Positions 1 to 12,585 of a DNA stretch of 64,000 bases are shown in pieces; the first letter of the stretch is position 1, and every line of letters starts with the position of its first letter. This DNA comes from Citrus sinensis. Lineage: Eukaryota; Streptophyta; Magnoliopsida; Sapindales; Rutaceae. Where the stretch lies: NCBI RefSeq assembly GCF_022201045.2, contig NC_068560.1, positions 30,459,501 to 30,523,500 of the forward strand, read 5' to 3'. A model generated the notes under the pieces. It was not told where the DNA came from. It saw only the letters and a list, made by a program, of their open reading frames with translations, and did not search any database. The position numbers were made by a program, and so were the translations under genes.

Positions 1-1640
1 GAGACATTCGCAGTTTCTGACCGAAACTGTCGGTGGGCTATTCCAAGGACCGAGGCTATTTAAGACCATTCATGTCCTCGCCAAAATCCCAAGGAGCTCC
101 AACAGTGCAACCGCATTTTCGGCGCGTGTCCGCACTTTCAAGTGAAATGGATCCAAGAAAAACTGAATATTCAAAATCGTGCGCCTAGATTTTCTAGTAA
201 TTTCATTTTAAGGAAGGAATTTTCAATCAATGAAATTCTTATGATAATTATTAGATTAGTATATTTAAACTACATGAGGAAACTCATCAAAAGAAAGTAT
301 GAAAATGGAATTAGTAATACAAGTGACCTAGGGAAATATAGGATTCATTTCCTTAAACAATATACCAAAATAATTAAAACTACTGAATTTTATTCTACTA
401 TATATAAAAATAAAATGGTTCCAATGTAGCCTCTAGTTAACTTCTAGTAACGATATAAAATGTACCGGATCTCATCAAAACGAGTGACCTCTTAAGAAGT
501 CTTTTTGTTGCACGCCATTCTTTAAAAAAGGAAAATTTCAATTAACTGGGACTACTCTGGTTTAACTCTTTACTGGGAGCCAGAATGGGGTGGACTTTGT
601 CTTCGTCTCTACTCCTCTCCTCACATCCAATTACAATGGGCGGTCTAGATTTCATTTGACTTTCTTCTTCTTCTTCTTCTTTTTCGGTTTTTTAAACAAA
701 GAGAGAATTTTGAAATTTGCTTTTCAAATTACTGAAAAGCCCCCAACAGAAACGCCTAAACAGGAATATTCTTTCTTTTTTTTTTTTTTTAGGAAAGAAA
801 AAAAGAAAAGGGATTGGGCCCTGCCCCCATGAGCACGCTACGCGTTGGGGGTTGTTGAACTTGAAATGGTTTTGGTCGTTTTGGTTCTTCTGTTTGAATT
901 TTCTCGAGTTTTGTTCGCGTTTCATTTACAAACATTGTTACATTTACCAAACCAAACCACAAGTTATCGGATCCAACCTCCCAAGCGATTCACCCGCGCA
1001 AAAAGTTACCACGGTTAAAATAATAATTAAAGAAAAAAACGGATTTTTATTACAGTGAGTTTATTACACAGACAGACAGACACAGTGGATGGTTTAACGG
1101 AATCACGAATTTAGAATTGGCCTTTTTATTTGGTAGTTGCTAAAAATTAAATAAAGTTTAAAACAAGTAAGGTGGAGTGAGAGATTCGAAAGGGGGTTGA
1201 TCCAACAACATTGCCTCATTATAATTTAACCTCGTGCTCCTAGTGGGGGGGGGTAGAAGAAGACCAATCAAAACTTCAATTTCTCGGAAGCCTTGTTTGA
1301 TTGAGATGTTAGCATACAACGTGCTGCGTGTGTCTCTTTCGTTGGCTTGGAGATTGGTTTATTAAAATTCATATATATATATATATATATATTGTTTTTG
1401 GGGGAAAGAGCAAAAGTATTTTCTGTGGGGACTGGGGGGAGACCGGAGAAGGAAGGTGAAAGGAATCAAAATCAAAGACGTGTTGAGCTGTTACCATCCT
1501 TTTTCATAAATCCAAAAAAATTTTATTTTGTTTGCTTTTTCACTCTCTTTTTTCGTTTCTTCTTTAATAACAAATTAACAAATAAGGGAAATAATAATAA
1601 TAATAAGAGGCAGGAGGCTTGGTGCTAGCTGTAATCGAAC
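1..1640. other. Intergenic / upstream region of the CSLC gene
   Basis: No gene is supported. The stretch holds low-complexity DNA: a TTC run near 662-680, T and A runs near 776-810, a G10 run near 1235-1246 and an (AT)11 tract at 1371-1392. Open frames here are short and of biased composition. The part nearest the CSLC start probably contains its promoter and the beginning of its 5' leader, but I could not place a convincing TATA box. Confidence 0.6.
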
Positions 1641-1696
1641 GAGAGAGAGAGGCGTTTTTGTTTTTTGTACTAGTAGTAGAGTATTAAGTAGAGCTT

Positions 1697-1716
1697 GCCT
1701 GCCTGCCTGCCTGCCT
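1697..1716 (+). repeat. (GCCT)5 microsatellite in the CSLC 5' leader
   Basis: Five perfect GCCT units lie about 150 bases upstream of the CSLC start codon, followed by a pyrimidine-rich stretch (CTCCTCGTCCTTCTTCC). Tetranucleotide and CT-rich tracts like this are common in plant 5' leaders and vary in length between alleles. Confidence 0.8.
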
Positions 1717-1868
1717 CCCGAGTCTGAGAGTCTCCTCGTCCTTCTTCCACGCGTCTCCTCCTTTCTTCTTCATTACAATGAGATCGGAGTTGTAGGGAGT
1801 TTTCTTAAACTCGGTTGTCTTGTAAGAAGAGTGCGTTCTTCGGTTTAGTTTGTTTGGAAGTGAATCAG

Positions 1869-4451
1869 ATGGCTCCTCCTTCTTCGACGGCGTCGTTCGG
1901 TTGGTGGAAGAAGAAGAGCCACGCTCACAGGGGTGGCGGCACTCCCGTCGTCATCAAAATGGAGAACCCCAACTGGTCTATGGTCGAACTCGAAGCTCCT
2001 TCCGAAGAAGATTTCCTTAGAGCCGAACACCACACCGCCGCCGCCAACAAAACTCGCAACAGAAACGCCAAGCAGCTCACGTGGGTTCTCTTGTTGAAGG
2101 CCCACAAGGCCGCCGGCTGTCTCACCTCCATTGCCTCCGCATTCTTCTCCCTCGGCTCCCTCGTTCGACGCCGCGTCGCCGCTGGCCGCACCGACCAGCC
2201 ACCGACCTCCGCCGACACCCACGAAATCCAGAAACTCCGCACCAGGTTCTTCTACTCGTGCATCAAGCTCTTCCTCTGGCTGTCAGTCGTCTTGTTCGCC
2301 TTTGAACTCTGTGCCTATTTTAAAGGCTGGCATTTTGCCACTCCCAATCTGCAACTCCAGTACATATTTCAGAGCCCATTAGCTATCAAGGGTGCCTTTG
2401 ATTTGCTTTATTCCAGCTGGGTTTTGGTTCGCGTTCACTATTTGGCTCCTCCGCTTCAGTTCCTAGCCAATGCTTGTATTGTGCTCTTCCTAATTCAGAG
2501 CCTCGACCGGCTTATTCTCTGCTTGGGTTGTTTCTGGATCCGTTTCAAGAGAATTAAGCCCGTCCCCAAACACGATGACACTTCAGATCTTGAATCCGGC
2601 CAAAAAGGATTTTTCCCGATGGTGCTTGTTCAGATCCCTATGTGTAATGAGAAAGAGGTAACCTTTTTCTTATCTCTCTCGCTTTTTTTTTTTCTTTTTT
2701 TTTTGGTTTGTTATTACATTTGACAAATTTTGGAATCTAGTTCGGTCTGTGTTAAATTAAAATTTAATTTGTTTGTTCTGGATTGGTCGGTGTAGGTGTA
2801 TCAGCAGTCTATTGCCGCGGTGTGTAATTTGGACTGGCCTAAATCAAAGATTTTGATTCAAGTGCTTGACGATTCCGATGATCCAACGGCGCAGACCTTG
2901 ATTAAAGAGGAGGTGCTCAAGTGGCAGGAAGCGGGTGCCAACATTGTCTATAGGCATCGCATTCTCAGAGATGGTTACAAGGCCGGTAATCTCAAGTCCG
3001 CTATGAATTGCAGCTACGTCAAAGACTATGAATTTGTGGCCATCTTCGATGCGGATTTTCAACCCAATCCTGATTTTCTCAGAAGAACTGTCCCTCATTT
3101 TAAGGTAACTAAACTAATTGGCTTTTTCTTGTTTGAATCCCTGATGCGGTGATTGAATGAAAAAGTTTTAAAGCTTGAGATGATAATTTAACACAGGATA
3201 ATGAGGAGCTGGGGTTGGTTCAGGCAAGATGGTCTTTTGTGAATAAGGATGAGAATTTGTTAACAAGGCTGCAGGACATAAACCTGTCGTTTCATTTTGA
3301 AGTAGAGCAGCAAGTAAATGGTGTATTTATAAATTTCTTTGGGTTCAATGGCACTGCTGGTGTGTGGAGAATTAAGGCTTTGGAGGATTCTGGTGGGTGG
3401 ATGGAGAGGACTACCGTTGAGGATATGGACATTGCTGTTCGTGCTCATCTTCGGGGCTGGAAATTCATTTTCCTCAATGATGTTGAGGTATGTCTCGGCC
3501 TCAGAATATTTTGGTAAATTATACACCAGTGCTTATACTTCTTTTGAGATTAGTTTTTAATGTTATGGTTTGGTCCGTTTCTATGTGTTCAGTGCCAGTG
3601 TGAATTGCCAGAATCTTATGAAGCTTATAGGAAACAACAGCACAGATGGCATTCTGGACCAATGCAGTTGTTTCGCTTGTGCTTGCCTGACATCATAAGA
3701 GCCAAGGTATATATTCTCTCAAACACTAGTTGTTTATGAGGATTCTTTACCAAAATTTACACATCCAAGACTCTCATTACTGACTGGTACTATTCTGTTA
3801 TTTAATTTGGTTTTGCAGATAAGCATGGGGAAGAAATTTAATTTGATCTTTCTTTTCTTTCTGCTCAGAAAACTTATCCTACCATTTTATTCTTTCACCC
3901 TCTTTTGTATAATTCTTCCCATGACAATGTTTATCCCAGAGGCTGAGCTCCCTGCTTGGGTCGTCTGTTACATACCGGCCACCATGTCATTTCTCAACAT
4001 TCTCCCTGCTCCAAAATCCTTCCCATTTATTGTCCCTTACCTTCTTTTTGAAAACACAATGTCAGTGACCAAGTTCAATGCCATGATATCTGGCCTCTTC
4101 CAGCTCGGAAGTGCGTATGAGTGGGTCGTTACCAAGAAATCCGGCCGCTCCTCTGAGGGTGATCTTGTTTCATTGGTTGAGAAAGAGTCAAAACATAATA
4201 AGGGGTCCTCTGTACCCAACCTCAGTGAAGTGAAGATGGAAACTAAACAAGAGAAAATGGTTTCCAAGAAGAAGAAGAAGAAGAAGCATAATAGGATATA
4301 CATGAAGGAATTGACACTGGCCTTCCTTCTATTAACAGCTTCAGCTAGGAGCCTCCTGTCTGCTCAAGGGATCCATTTCTACTTCTTACTCTTTCAGGGG
4401 GTATCATTCCTGCTCGTTGGTCTAGACTTGATTGGTGAGCAGCTTGATTGA
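1869..4451 (+). CDS. CSLC12: CSLC12-like xyloglucan (1,4)-beta-glucan synthase
   Basis: Exons 1869-2657, 2796-3104, 3197-3487, 3593-3706 and 3819-4451 join in frame to about 711 residues, a normal length for cellulose synthase-like C. The family makes the beta-1,4-glucan backbone of xyloglucan in the Golgi from UDP-glucose. Processive GT2 motifs are in order: DDSDD at 288-292, DAD at 348-350, TVED ending at Asp442, and QQHRW (QxxRW) at 478-482. Hydrophobic segments lie on both sides of the catalytic loop, and the long C-terminal hydrophobic region follows exon 5's start. The N-terminus ([20 protein letters not shown]) and the poly-Lys loop before HNRIYMKEL match CSLC12/CSLC5 rather than CSLC4 or CSLC6, as I remember them. 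The start chosen is the first ATG in this frame; the frame is open further upstream but without ATG. A possible AATAAA poly(A) signal lies at 5011. Confidence 0.95.
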
Positions 4452-6050
4452 AGGCAAACAATAGGCATTGTAGGATAAGATATGGATAATTTCAGGCATA
4501 CATGAAATGGGTGGACATCAGATAGTTAATTATCACTGAAACAAACCATCTGCGGGGGGGACTTTAGAGGGCCGTGACTGCTCTGCTTGCTTGTTCTCCA
4601 TCCACCCTCAAAATCTCGAACCCATTTCCACCCAATACGAGAAGATATTGTGTTTATATGGACGGATGAATGGCTTCTCCTTGGATTCGGAGAGAGTGGT
4701 ATATGTAAGATTTCATTTCATTTCTTTTTTTTGCCCCTCTCTTTTGCTTCTTCTTGTTTTTTTGATTCTTTTGTTTTTGGTTCAATTCTTTTGTAAGAAG
4801 AAATTGTTGTTGAAACGTCAAACAGGAATTTTAGTTACAGTTTGAGGTAGTTAAACAATTTTCCTTTTGATGCTTTTCTTCTTTCTAGTTCAGTTGATGT
4901 GATAATGGAAATGTTGATTTAATTGTAGATAATTTCTGCTCCGGCAGTAAAAAAGGAATAAGTAAAGTTTTCCAGTGGATGTTTAGATCTTACGGATTCT
5001 AAATGTAAATAATAAAATATTGGTCCTTAAAGTGAATAGATTTTCTTTTCTGATGGTATTATTGGTCATTGCATTTATGGACTGCTTATTCATCGTTTTT
5101 ATTCTAAATTGAGAAGTAGTTGCTACTAACTAGTGTAAAAATCCTTTAGGAATTAATTAATTACTTCATTATTTCAACTGCTTCCCGATAGAACCACTTT
5201 TGGCGATCACTTGATTAGGATTATCCTCAAAGTTTAATTTTTAAATGGATATAGAAAAGTTGAAAGGCAAAAGTAAGTTAATGGTAAGTAGCTATCAAAG
5301 CACCATTGTCATCAGCAGCTAACCAGCGGGGCAGCACATGGGCGCTCGTATTGTCCAATTTTAATGCCGTGGGCGTGGGCCATTTTTCGAAGCTGGCTCC
5401 CCGAATTTATTGTTGTGAAGCAGCTGTATCACACAGACAGTTTGATTACGACCACTTTCACAACACACATTGTGTTAGCAGGCAGCGTTCTCTCAAATCT
5501 CAAAACGGCTGCAAGCAGGACAAAAATATATAAATATTATCAGATCTTTGACAGAAAAAACTGCCCATCATGCTCACAATTACGAATGCAAGCATGCAAC
5601 AACAAGATATCTGATGGAATCTTTAACTTGTTAGTTATATGTTTTTCTATGACTTTGTTTTGTTGATACGAAAATATGGGTCTATTTTTCTAGATGCTTT
5701 TTTTTCCACATTTTCTTTCACCTGATTCATTACAATGTTGAACTCGATTGGCGCGCGCTATTATTCCAGTTTATGGTCCCCCAACACACACCAGCCACAA
5801 GTTGTTATTTTGAATTGGGGATGGGATTATGGCACATCTGTAAATTGATGGGCGTTTGTCGGTGTGGGGCTCGTTCGGCAGGTTCTGTTGTGCCCCGCTG
5901 TCTCTTCTCACCTACGTATGTCGCCGCCCATTTATTTAGTCATCGCTTGTCTTCTTTATTTAATCCTCTGCTTTAGTTTAAATAAATTCCATTTCGACAG
6001 AATAGATTAACTTATGTTAATCATTTTAATATGTTAACCAATATGAGATT
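4452..6050. other. CSLC 3' flank and intergenic DNA
   Basis: The first 500-600 bases are T-rich and probably include the CSLC 3' UTR (candidate AATAAA at 5011-5016). Beyond that I see no gene. Short open frames at 5306-5666 and 5773-5976 have no recognisable motif, partner exon or conserved composition. Confidence 0.5.
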
Positions 6051-6063
6051 TTTAACTTTAATA

Positions 6064-6200
6064 AAGTCAGGAATTAGTTAAAAATAAAAAAAATTTAAAT
6101 TTTAATACACTACATGATAAATATATAATGTATTAAAATATGTGTTTATTTTATCTTTTAATTAATTTCTAATTTTATTAAAATTAGAAATTCTTGATTG
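6064..6200. mobile_element. AT-rich MITE-like element
   Basis: This AT-rich segment carries an AATTTCTAATTTTATTAAAATTAGAAATT hairpin-type core near its right end and a partly complementary left arm. The same arrangement, including TTTTATCTTTTAATTAATTTC, recurs at about 47680-47830. I read them as two diverged copies of one short non-coding element; target-site duplications are not clear. Confidence 0.4.
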
Positions 6201-6212
6201 AAAAATGGATTT

Positions 6213-6321
6213 TGCTATGTTATATTGAATGTACCATACACAACTAACGAGAACTATACAATTATGTGGGTTCCATAATTTGTGTGGTTCTTAATTGTGT
6301 ATGGTACATTCAATATAGCAT
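6213..6321. mobile_element. Hairpin MITE, about 109 bp
   Basis: The left arm (GAATGTACCATACACAA core) is mirrored by the right arm (TTGTGTATGGTACATTC), giving a nearly full-length foldback with about 27 paired bases at each end. The left arm has a 3-base insertion (TGCTATGTTATATTG versus TGCTATATTG). The interior is also partly self-complementary (GTGGGTTCC / GTGTGGTTC). It has no coding potential. The superfamily is not assigned because I cannot define the duplication. Confidence 0.7.
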
Positions 6322-6342
6322 AGGGACTCTCTTAAAAAATTA

Positions 6343-6393
6343 ATATATATATATATATATATGTGTATGTATGTGTGTGCGCGCGCGCGCGCA
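6343..6393. repeat. Compound (TA)n-(TG)n-(CG)n dinucleotide tract
   Basis: An (AT) run changes to TGTG(TA)TG and then to (GC)7 with no interruption of purine/pyrimidine alternation. Such alternation, especially the CG part, is the classic requirement for Z-DNA. It lies directly beside the 6213-6321 hairpin element. Confidence 0.8.
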
Positions 6394-6795
6394 CTTAAAG
6401 AAATGGTCAATGTTTTCTTCTCTGCGTTGTTTCGTTGTGTTCAAATTTGGGCAGATGGCAGATTTTATTGGGGACTTGAATTCGTCAACAAACCACAAGT
6501 CAATGAATCATTTGCGGAAATTTTCAGTCTTCCTCCTTTTTGTCAAATCTTCCAAAAAAGACACTGCTGAAATGGTCAAATCTGTAAAAATTACACCAGT
6601 CAATAAATCATTTTGTCAGTCGTCTGATTCGAAGCGCTATTTTTCACAGCTACAAAAACAAACATCCACTTGGATTGTAATCGGCGCTATTAACAAAAAC
6701 AATACGCATAACTGCATAACGCTTGGGGTCAAAGACTCAACCCTCGGTTAACGTTGAGGGTTTTAATGTGAATGGATATCAATTTGGGTAAATAA

Positions 6796-7165
6796 GACTA
6801 TCTCTGAAAGGTTTTATAAATTTTATTTTTTAAATATTTATTTATTTATTTATGTGATAAATAAAATAATAAAAAATATATTATTTTTTAAAAGACTATT
6901 CAAATAAAATAAGTTAATATTATTTTAATAAAATAATTTTTTTTTATAAAAAAATTAATAATAATTAAAATATCTCTCTCTTTTTCTAATAAAAAATAAT
7001 AAAATATAAATTAAAGAGGAAAAAATCAACTCTCTAAATTTAAAGAGAAATAATCATTTCTTATTTGAAAAATTTTAATTTGAATGTCTTTTAAAACCTT
7101 AAATGCTGATGTAACTCTTCGAATAAGTAATAAAATCTTATTTGAATAGTCTTTTGAAGATACTC
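6796..7165 (-). mobile_element. PIF/Harbinger (Tourist)-type MITE, copy 1
   Basis: About 370 bp with imperfect terminal inverted repeats (GACTATCTCTGAAAG on the left; GAGTATCTTCAAAAG read inward from the right) flanked by TAA at 6793-6795 and 7166-7168. The three-base duplication and the GAGCATCTCCA-like terminus fit PIF/Harbinger MITEs. Read on the minus strand it aligns along its whole length with the element at 17761-18116. Confidence 0.75.
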
Positions 7166-7709
7166 TAACAATTGAAAACATGAAGAAATTCGACTCTCCA
7201 CAGCTAAAAACAAGCATCCACCAAAATACAAAACAAATAACCACGGCCAAGCCGTTTCGAGGCCAACCAAACGAAGGAAAACAAACTATGTACTCACTAC
7301 CAAGTGCAAAATCATTATAGCATGTTAGTACAAGAAGAAATTTGAATATGCGATGAGGTAATTGAGGAAATCACCAAAATAACCTATTGCTTATTCTACG
7401 CAAGTCAAAGTTTTCAATAAATTACATTTTTGCAACAGCTATGCATGCATGATAACATGCCTCTATAGTACATGATCTGCTTTTGTACATGTATACTGAA
7501 ATAAATCACTTTTCATTCTTCATACCAACCTCAACATGGTAGTACAACATCAATATTTCACAAACTCGGATATTTCCACAAGAAAGTTTGCCGAGGACTC
7601 GAGTTCTGCAAACAATTAATCGCTGCAGGGAAAAGGTGACTTGATAATATTCAACACATAGGAGACTTGCTACTTATTCTGTATAACCCCTGTGGCAGTG
7701 TTAGCAACT

Positions 7710-10700
7710 TCATGACTTCATGTCCTTTCTTTCTTGCTTTATAGCTTCATAGGACACCATTACCTCTTTGAATTTTGCCTCAGCGGCCTCTGCAACAGAC
7801 ATGGGCAATCTTCACTTATCCAATCCATGTATCATTTCAAATTACAAGATTTTAGTTAATGATGACCACTCATGTCTCACCTTTATTATCCTGGTTCTGA
7901 TCTGGGTGGAACTCTTTTGCCTTGGCCCTGAATGCTGTCTGCAAGGGATTAAAAGAAATTTCAAACCATATCAGGTACAAATAGAAAATAAAGCAAACAA
8001 TCTCGGTTCTGCTATGAAGCTCATTTATTAATATATCAATATTTAGAAAAGGCCTCCAACGGAAAAATCCAAAATCAAACATGAACTAACAATCAAATTG
8101 CCACAAATATCATCAAAAGATCAGTGAGTACTGCAATTCTTGATTACTGCTAACGTCAGGATGGACGGAAATGATAGGCTTACATTGGAATGAAATCACA
8201 TGACAAAAACACACTGTTTTGTACATGCTTTCATCCATCACAAAATCTCGATAGACTCCAAAACTCTCTGTTCGGCAAGCACTCTTAAACACCAACATTC
8301 TTCAAGTCATGATCTAAAACTTCAATGTCCGGCAAAAACTTCTAAAATGACAAAAAAATAAGAGGGCGCATACAAACACGTTCCAATTTGCCTCAAGAAG
8401 ACAGCAAATTGCGGATTAAACAAGCAAGGGTTTAAGTTTACAGAACATTTGCAATACCAGAAACAAATTTTAGAAACAGCACCCCTTTATAAATAAAAAG
8501 AAAATGCCATGATATTTTGGAGCCTTATCATAATTATAACTACCAAACTTAAGCATTTGATCAGCTGGCATTCCCTTTGACAAATGAAAAGCTGAAGCAT
8601 AATCAAAGCTCCAATAATGACCTAAAAGCAATAATATAATGAGGGGGTGTACCTTAATCTCGGCTTCTGTGTAAGGAGCTTTTCTTAACCTGTGTAATGA
8701 AAAACACGTGAGATGAATACAATGGTCAAGAGCCATCATGATTGCAACACGATTAAAGATAACTCTGTACGCCATCAAAGGTTTGTGTACCATTCACAAG
8801 CTATAGAACCAAAATGGAACTGAAAAAAATTGGAAGTACATTTTCTGGTCAAATCTGAACGTGTCATTTTCACAAAAGCTTTGTTGTTTCACATGATTTT
8901 TCAGAACTCAGTTTTAAGTCCCAATGAGAAACTGCTCTTCAATTAAATCTAGAATAGATGTGGCAAAAAATGAGGAATAACTTCAATCCTGTGATCAACT
9001 TTGACTCATTTACTACAAATTTATGAAATCACATCAGAATATGATTTGTTCAGATTAGACATGTGGAATGGGTCCTGCTTAACTGGATAACAATAACATT
9101 ACCTGTCAAGACCCAAAACCGAGTAGTGATGTGATAACGAATAGCTTTCAGACTCTCTTGGAGGTTGTCTGAAATTGGTCCTCTGTTGTCTGTAGGATGG
9201 ATCTGCTTTCCAATACCAATCATCCCGCTGGAAATGATGATGATAAGTGCCATTGTCATAATCATTTTGCCTCCAGCTCTCATAGCTTTTTTTATATTTA
9301 TTCCTCTCTCTATTGAACACACTTTGCATCCGCCTTATCCGCTCCTGCAAAGGGCCAAAGAACCAAAATGTAAATACCACGATGATCAGTACCATGACAA
9401 ATCCCAAACCAAAAGCAAAACCAAAGCATGGACCAGCAGATTGAAATTCAAATTAAATGTTTGAGCCCCAAAAAAACTTTGGTATTACTACGTTGCTTTT
9501 GGAAGAAATGGAGAATAGCTAACAACTCCATAATCAGAACTGTGGTTTGGAGAAAGAGGTTAGCTACTGCAGAAGTAACAAGTGATACAAGAACCAGATT
9601 TGAATTGCATCAGAGTAGATACCATTACAATTTCCAAAATACCAATTTTTCAGATAACATCTTAAAAAAAAATAAAAAATTTATGGCTTCAGCATATGAA
9701 CCATACGAGTTGAGTCTGAGAAATGACCATTCATCAAGACACAATCCAGAATTTGACCAGAAAAAATCCATCTGAGCCAAGAACAAGTTGACAAGACCAA
9801 ATTGCCACCCCATCATCAGATCTTGATCAACCATACACAACCCCCTTTTCATTTTTCTTTGGTAAGAAATCATAATTAAGCTAAACTAACCGATCCAACA
9901 TAAGAAGAAAAAGGATGCAGTTTACACCAGGTAAAAATAAATAAAGAAGAAAATACAATAAGCAGCCAACTGGAGGAAGCAACTTCAATAACTACACAGT
10001 ACTTTATTAACCAAACCCATAAAGGACATAAGTAACAAGTACTAATCAAAACATTGCCGTTTCTGATAAGAGCATAACAGTTTATAGCATACAAGAATGA
10101 TGCCCAGTCTATTCATATTCTCTCCCCAATTAGAGTCTAAAAATAGCAACGCTACAGAGAATGCTAGTCCAGATGAAACTCCACTATGAATGTTCACAAA
10201 AAGGCATGGCAGGGAGTGAGATTCACAGTAAATGGCTGTAAACTTCAATAACTACACAGTACTTTATTAACCAAACCCATAAAGGACATAAGTAACAAGT
10301 ACTAATCAAAACATTGCCGTTTCTGATAAGAGCATAACAGTTTATAGCATACAAGAATGATGCCCAGTCTATTCATATTCTCTCCCCAATTAGAGTCTAA
10401 AAATAGCAAGGCTACAGAGAATGCTAGTCCAGATGAAACTCCACTATGAATGTTCACAAAAAGGCATGGCAGGGAGTGAGATTCACAGTAAATGGCTACA
10501 TAAGAGTTTTTTGGGGTGTGACTATTATTTTGATCGGCCCTAATTATTCAAGCCTATCCTTTTCCACTATCATGCATAGCTTCTGCCTGCATAACACAAC
10601 TTTAGAAAAAGCAATCCAAAGTTTCTGGAAAAAAGGGAAAAGGCTCACAACAAGAAACAACATAAATATATAGAGGGGTAAAACAAAACAAAAACAATAT

Positions 10701-11881
10701 ATAGCTTAAAACTCACCACTCTCTCCATTTCTTCTTCATATTCCTCTCGCATTCGACGATTATACCTTTTCCAAGCTTCCTCCTGAAAAGATGACCGGAA
10801 AGAACTTCCACTTGCTCCTTTCCACGATGACTGTGGCCTGCTTAACTTTATGGTGCATTTACAACATAATCAGCTCCATCAGCCAATGATATTTAAAAAA
10901 AAAAAAATGATATTTTCTGGAACATAAATCAAACAATAATAAATAAATAAATAAATCATATTCATCAACTTACCGTGCTAGAGACACAAAATATTCAATC
11001 CATCCATTACTATAAGAATCAAATTCAAACATAGGATCGAGTATACTAAACTTAATGAAAAGAGATCTCAGTCTTCAAATTTCAAAAGCTACGGACCCAA
11101 ATTTTGTTGTTAGAAAACAATCTTGCTTAAGAATTGAAACTCGCTGGTATGCATGGGGATGTGCACGCACATTCCAAATAACAAGAACACAAATTAAAAC
11201 CTTCAATGCAGCAGAACAAATGCAGAACCTTGAACATCTGTTTGAAAGGATTTCCAGTGAACACTAATAAACAATCAGCAACATCCAAGTAATAGTGTAG
11301 TAAAACAGGCTTCCCACTTTAAGGTTGATGGAAACATATTATTTCTACCTGAGAATAGACCCAGTCAACAGTCTTCCGGAGCTGCCCAACCTGCCAAATT
11401 TGCTATAGGAATCAAATTGACTGTGTAGCACAACAACTTTCTACCAATGACAATATTTGATTGCAAATGGGTTCCGGATTTCACACGTATAACCAGAAGA
11501 TCAAGTTTTAAAATCTAAGACATGAATATTCTATTCACTATCAATAGGGCGACTATTCGCACTCACAAAATGACATTAGCTTATACAAGCAATTCAACCA
11601 AGCACCGTAACAGTTTGGACAGAGATTGTGAGAGAAACAAGAGGCATCGCCTATCAATTACTAAAAACTCTGAAGTTACAAAACCCTAATATCGGCATTA
11701 CATTTTTCATAGCAATGAAAAAAGAACAAGTAAATTAACTTACGGCAAAAGTAGTGGCGGTGGCGCCAATTAGACCGAAGAGAAAAACCCCCCAAAGTTT
11801 GACGTCAGCTTTCTCTTGTTGGGGTCCGTTTGGCGACGGCCATGGGTTATTCTTATTCCGGTCTCCGTCTTTCCCTCCCAT
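7710..11881 (-). CDS. Membrane-anchored J-domain (DnaJ type C) protein
   Basis: Seven minus-strand exons (11744-11881, 11349-11390, 10717-10830, 9103-9344, 8653-8689, 7881-7938, 7710-7789) join in frame to 236 residues. The N-terminal part has one hydrophobic segment (about 29-46, LWGVFLFGLIGATATT), then a charged, Arg/Glu/Tyr-rich linker, and a C-terminal J domain from about residue 170 with the HPD motif at 202-204 and a closing EAKFKEVMVSYEAI helix. J domains stimulate the ATPase of Hsp70; the absence of the G/F and zinc-finger regions makes it type C. The helix II/III loop is extended (LRKAPYTEAEIK). An ATG further upstream (11956) is in frame, but MGGKDGD fits better as the start. Compartment and Hsp70 partner are unknown; the single N-terminal segment could be a signal anchor. 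Confidence 0.85.
9981..10497. repeat. Recent 260-bp tandem duplication in a J-protein intron
   Basis: Positions 9981-10237 are repeated at 10241-10497 with a single visible difference (C at 10150, G at 10410). The period is 260 bp. It sits inside the intron between exons 3 and 4 of the J-domain gene and does not touch an exon. Near-identity indicates a recent event or an assembly artefact. Confidence 0.95.
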
Positions 11882-12585
11882 TGCCCTGGTATTTATATTC
11901 CCTCCTATCCGACGACTTCTTCTATGAGATAGTATTAAATTTCGATAAGCACCCAAAGGCTAATACCATGTTTGGGGTTTTACCTTTTTTTTTGGTTAAT
12001 CTGGCTCTGGCTTCAATTTATTTTCTCTTTTCGTTTTCAACCGACTATCAATACGTATTATGCCTACGACGCCCTTCCTCTCTGTGACATGAGAAATGTA
12101 AACGATCGAATTTGACAGAGAACCCTCGGCGTGGGATGGCAATTGGGCCCAATCAAGAGTTCTAGCGCCAAAGTTGAATACATGGCATTCATTTAGTGGT
12201 CGTAATATACTCGTTTTTACATTATAAATATTGCTCTTTTTTTTTCTTTTTTTTCATTTTCAACAATAATAAAAAATAATTATAAATGAAAGAAAATAGA
12301 GGAGAGCGGAAATGGACATAACGACTTGGTTGATCCAATCCAAATTGAATCAAAGTCAGTCCAAACTTACTTCAGGCATGGCCCATTGGCATTAATAGAG
12401 AGCCCGAACCAACCCTACCCGTGGTTGCAGCTCAAAGTTTTATTGGCACTCCCCCCCCCCCCCCCCCAACCCCAAAAGAAAAGTCTCAGCTTGAGACACT
12501 CGATTAATTGTGCTCGGCAGATGAAGGGAAACATGTTCCGGTTGGTTAAGAAGCCTTCGCAATTGGTGATTGGTGGTAGATATAG
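11882..12585. other. Intergenic region upstream of the J-protein gene
   Basis: The part next to 11881 must hold the J-protein promoter (minus strand). Otherwise the stretch contains AT-rich runs, a C17 homopolymer at 12451-12467 and no recognisable gene. Confidence 0.5.
12451..12467. repeat. C17 homopolymer
   Basis: Seventeen consecutive C residues, followed by AACCCC. A second C20 run lies at 35935-35954. Such runs are prone to sequencing error and slippage. Confidence 0.9.

Noticed and set aside
142..429. 95-codon plus-strand frame
   Set aside because: Lys/Ile/Asn-rich AT-driven composition, no motif and no neighbouring exons.
1815..1868. N-terminal extension of the CSLC protein beyond the ATG at 1869
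   Set aside because: The frame is open but has no ATG there (only TTG), and family proteins begin with MAP...
1845..2242. Minus-strand open frames of 105-125 codons
   Set aside because: They lie opposite CSLC exon 1 and are shadows of its GC-rich codons.
4037..4303. Minus-strand frame opposite CSLC exon 5
   Set aside because: Shadow of a confirmed coding exon.
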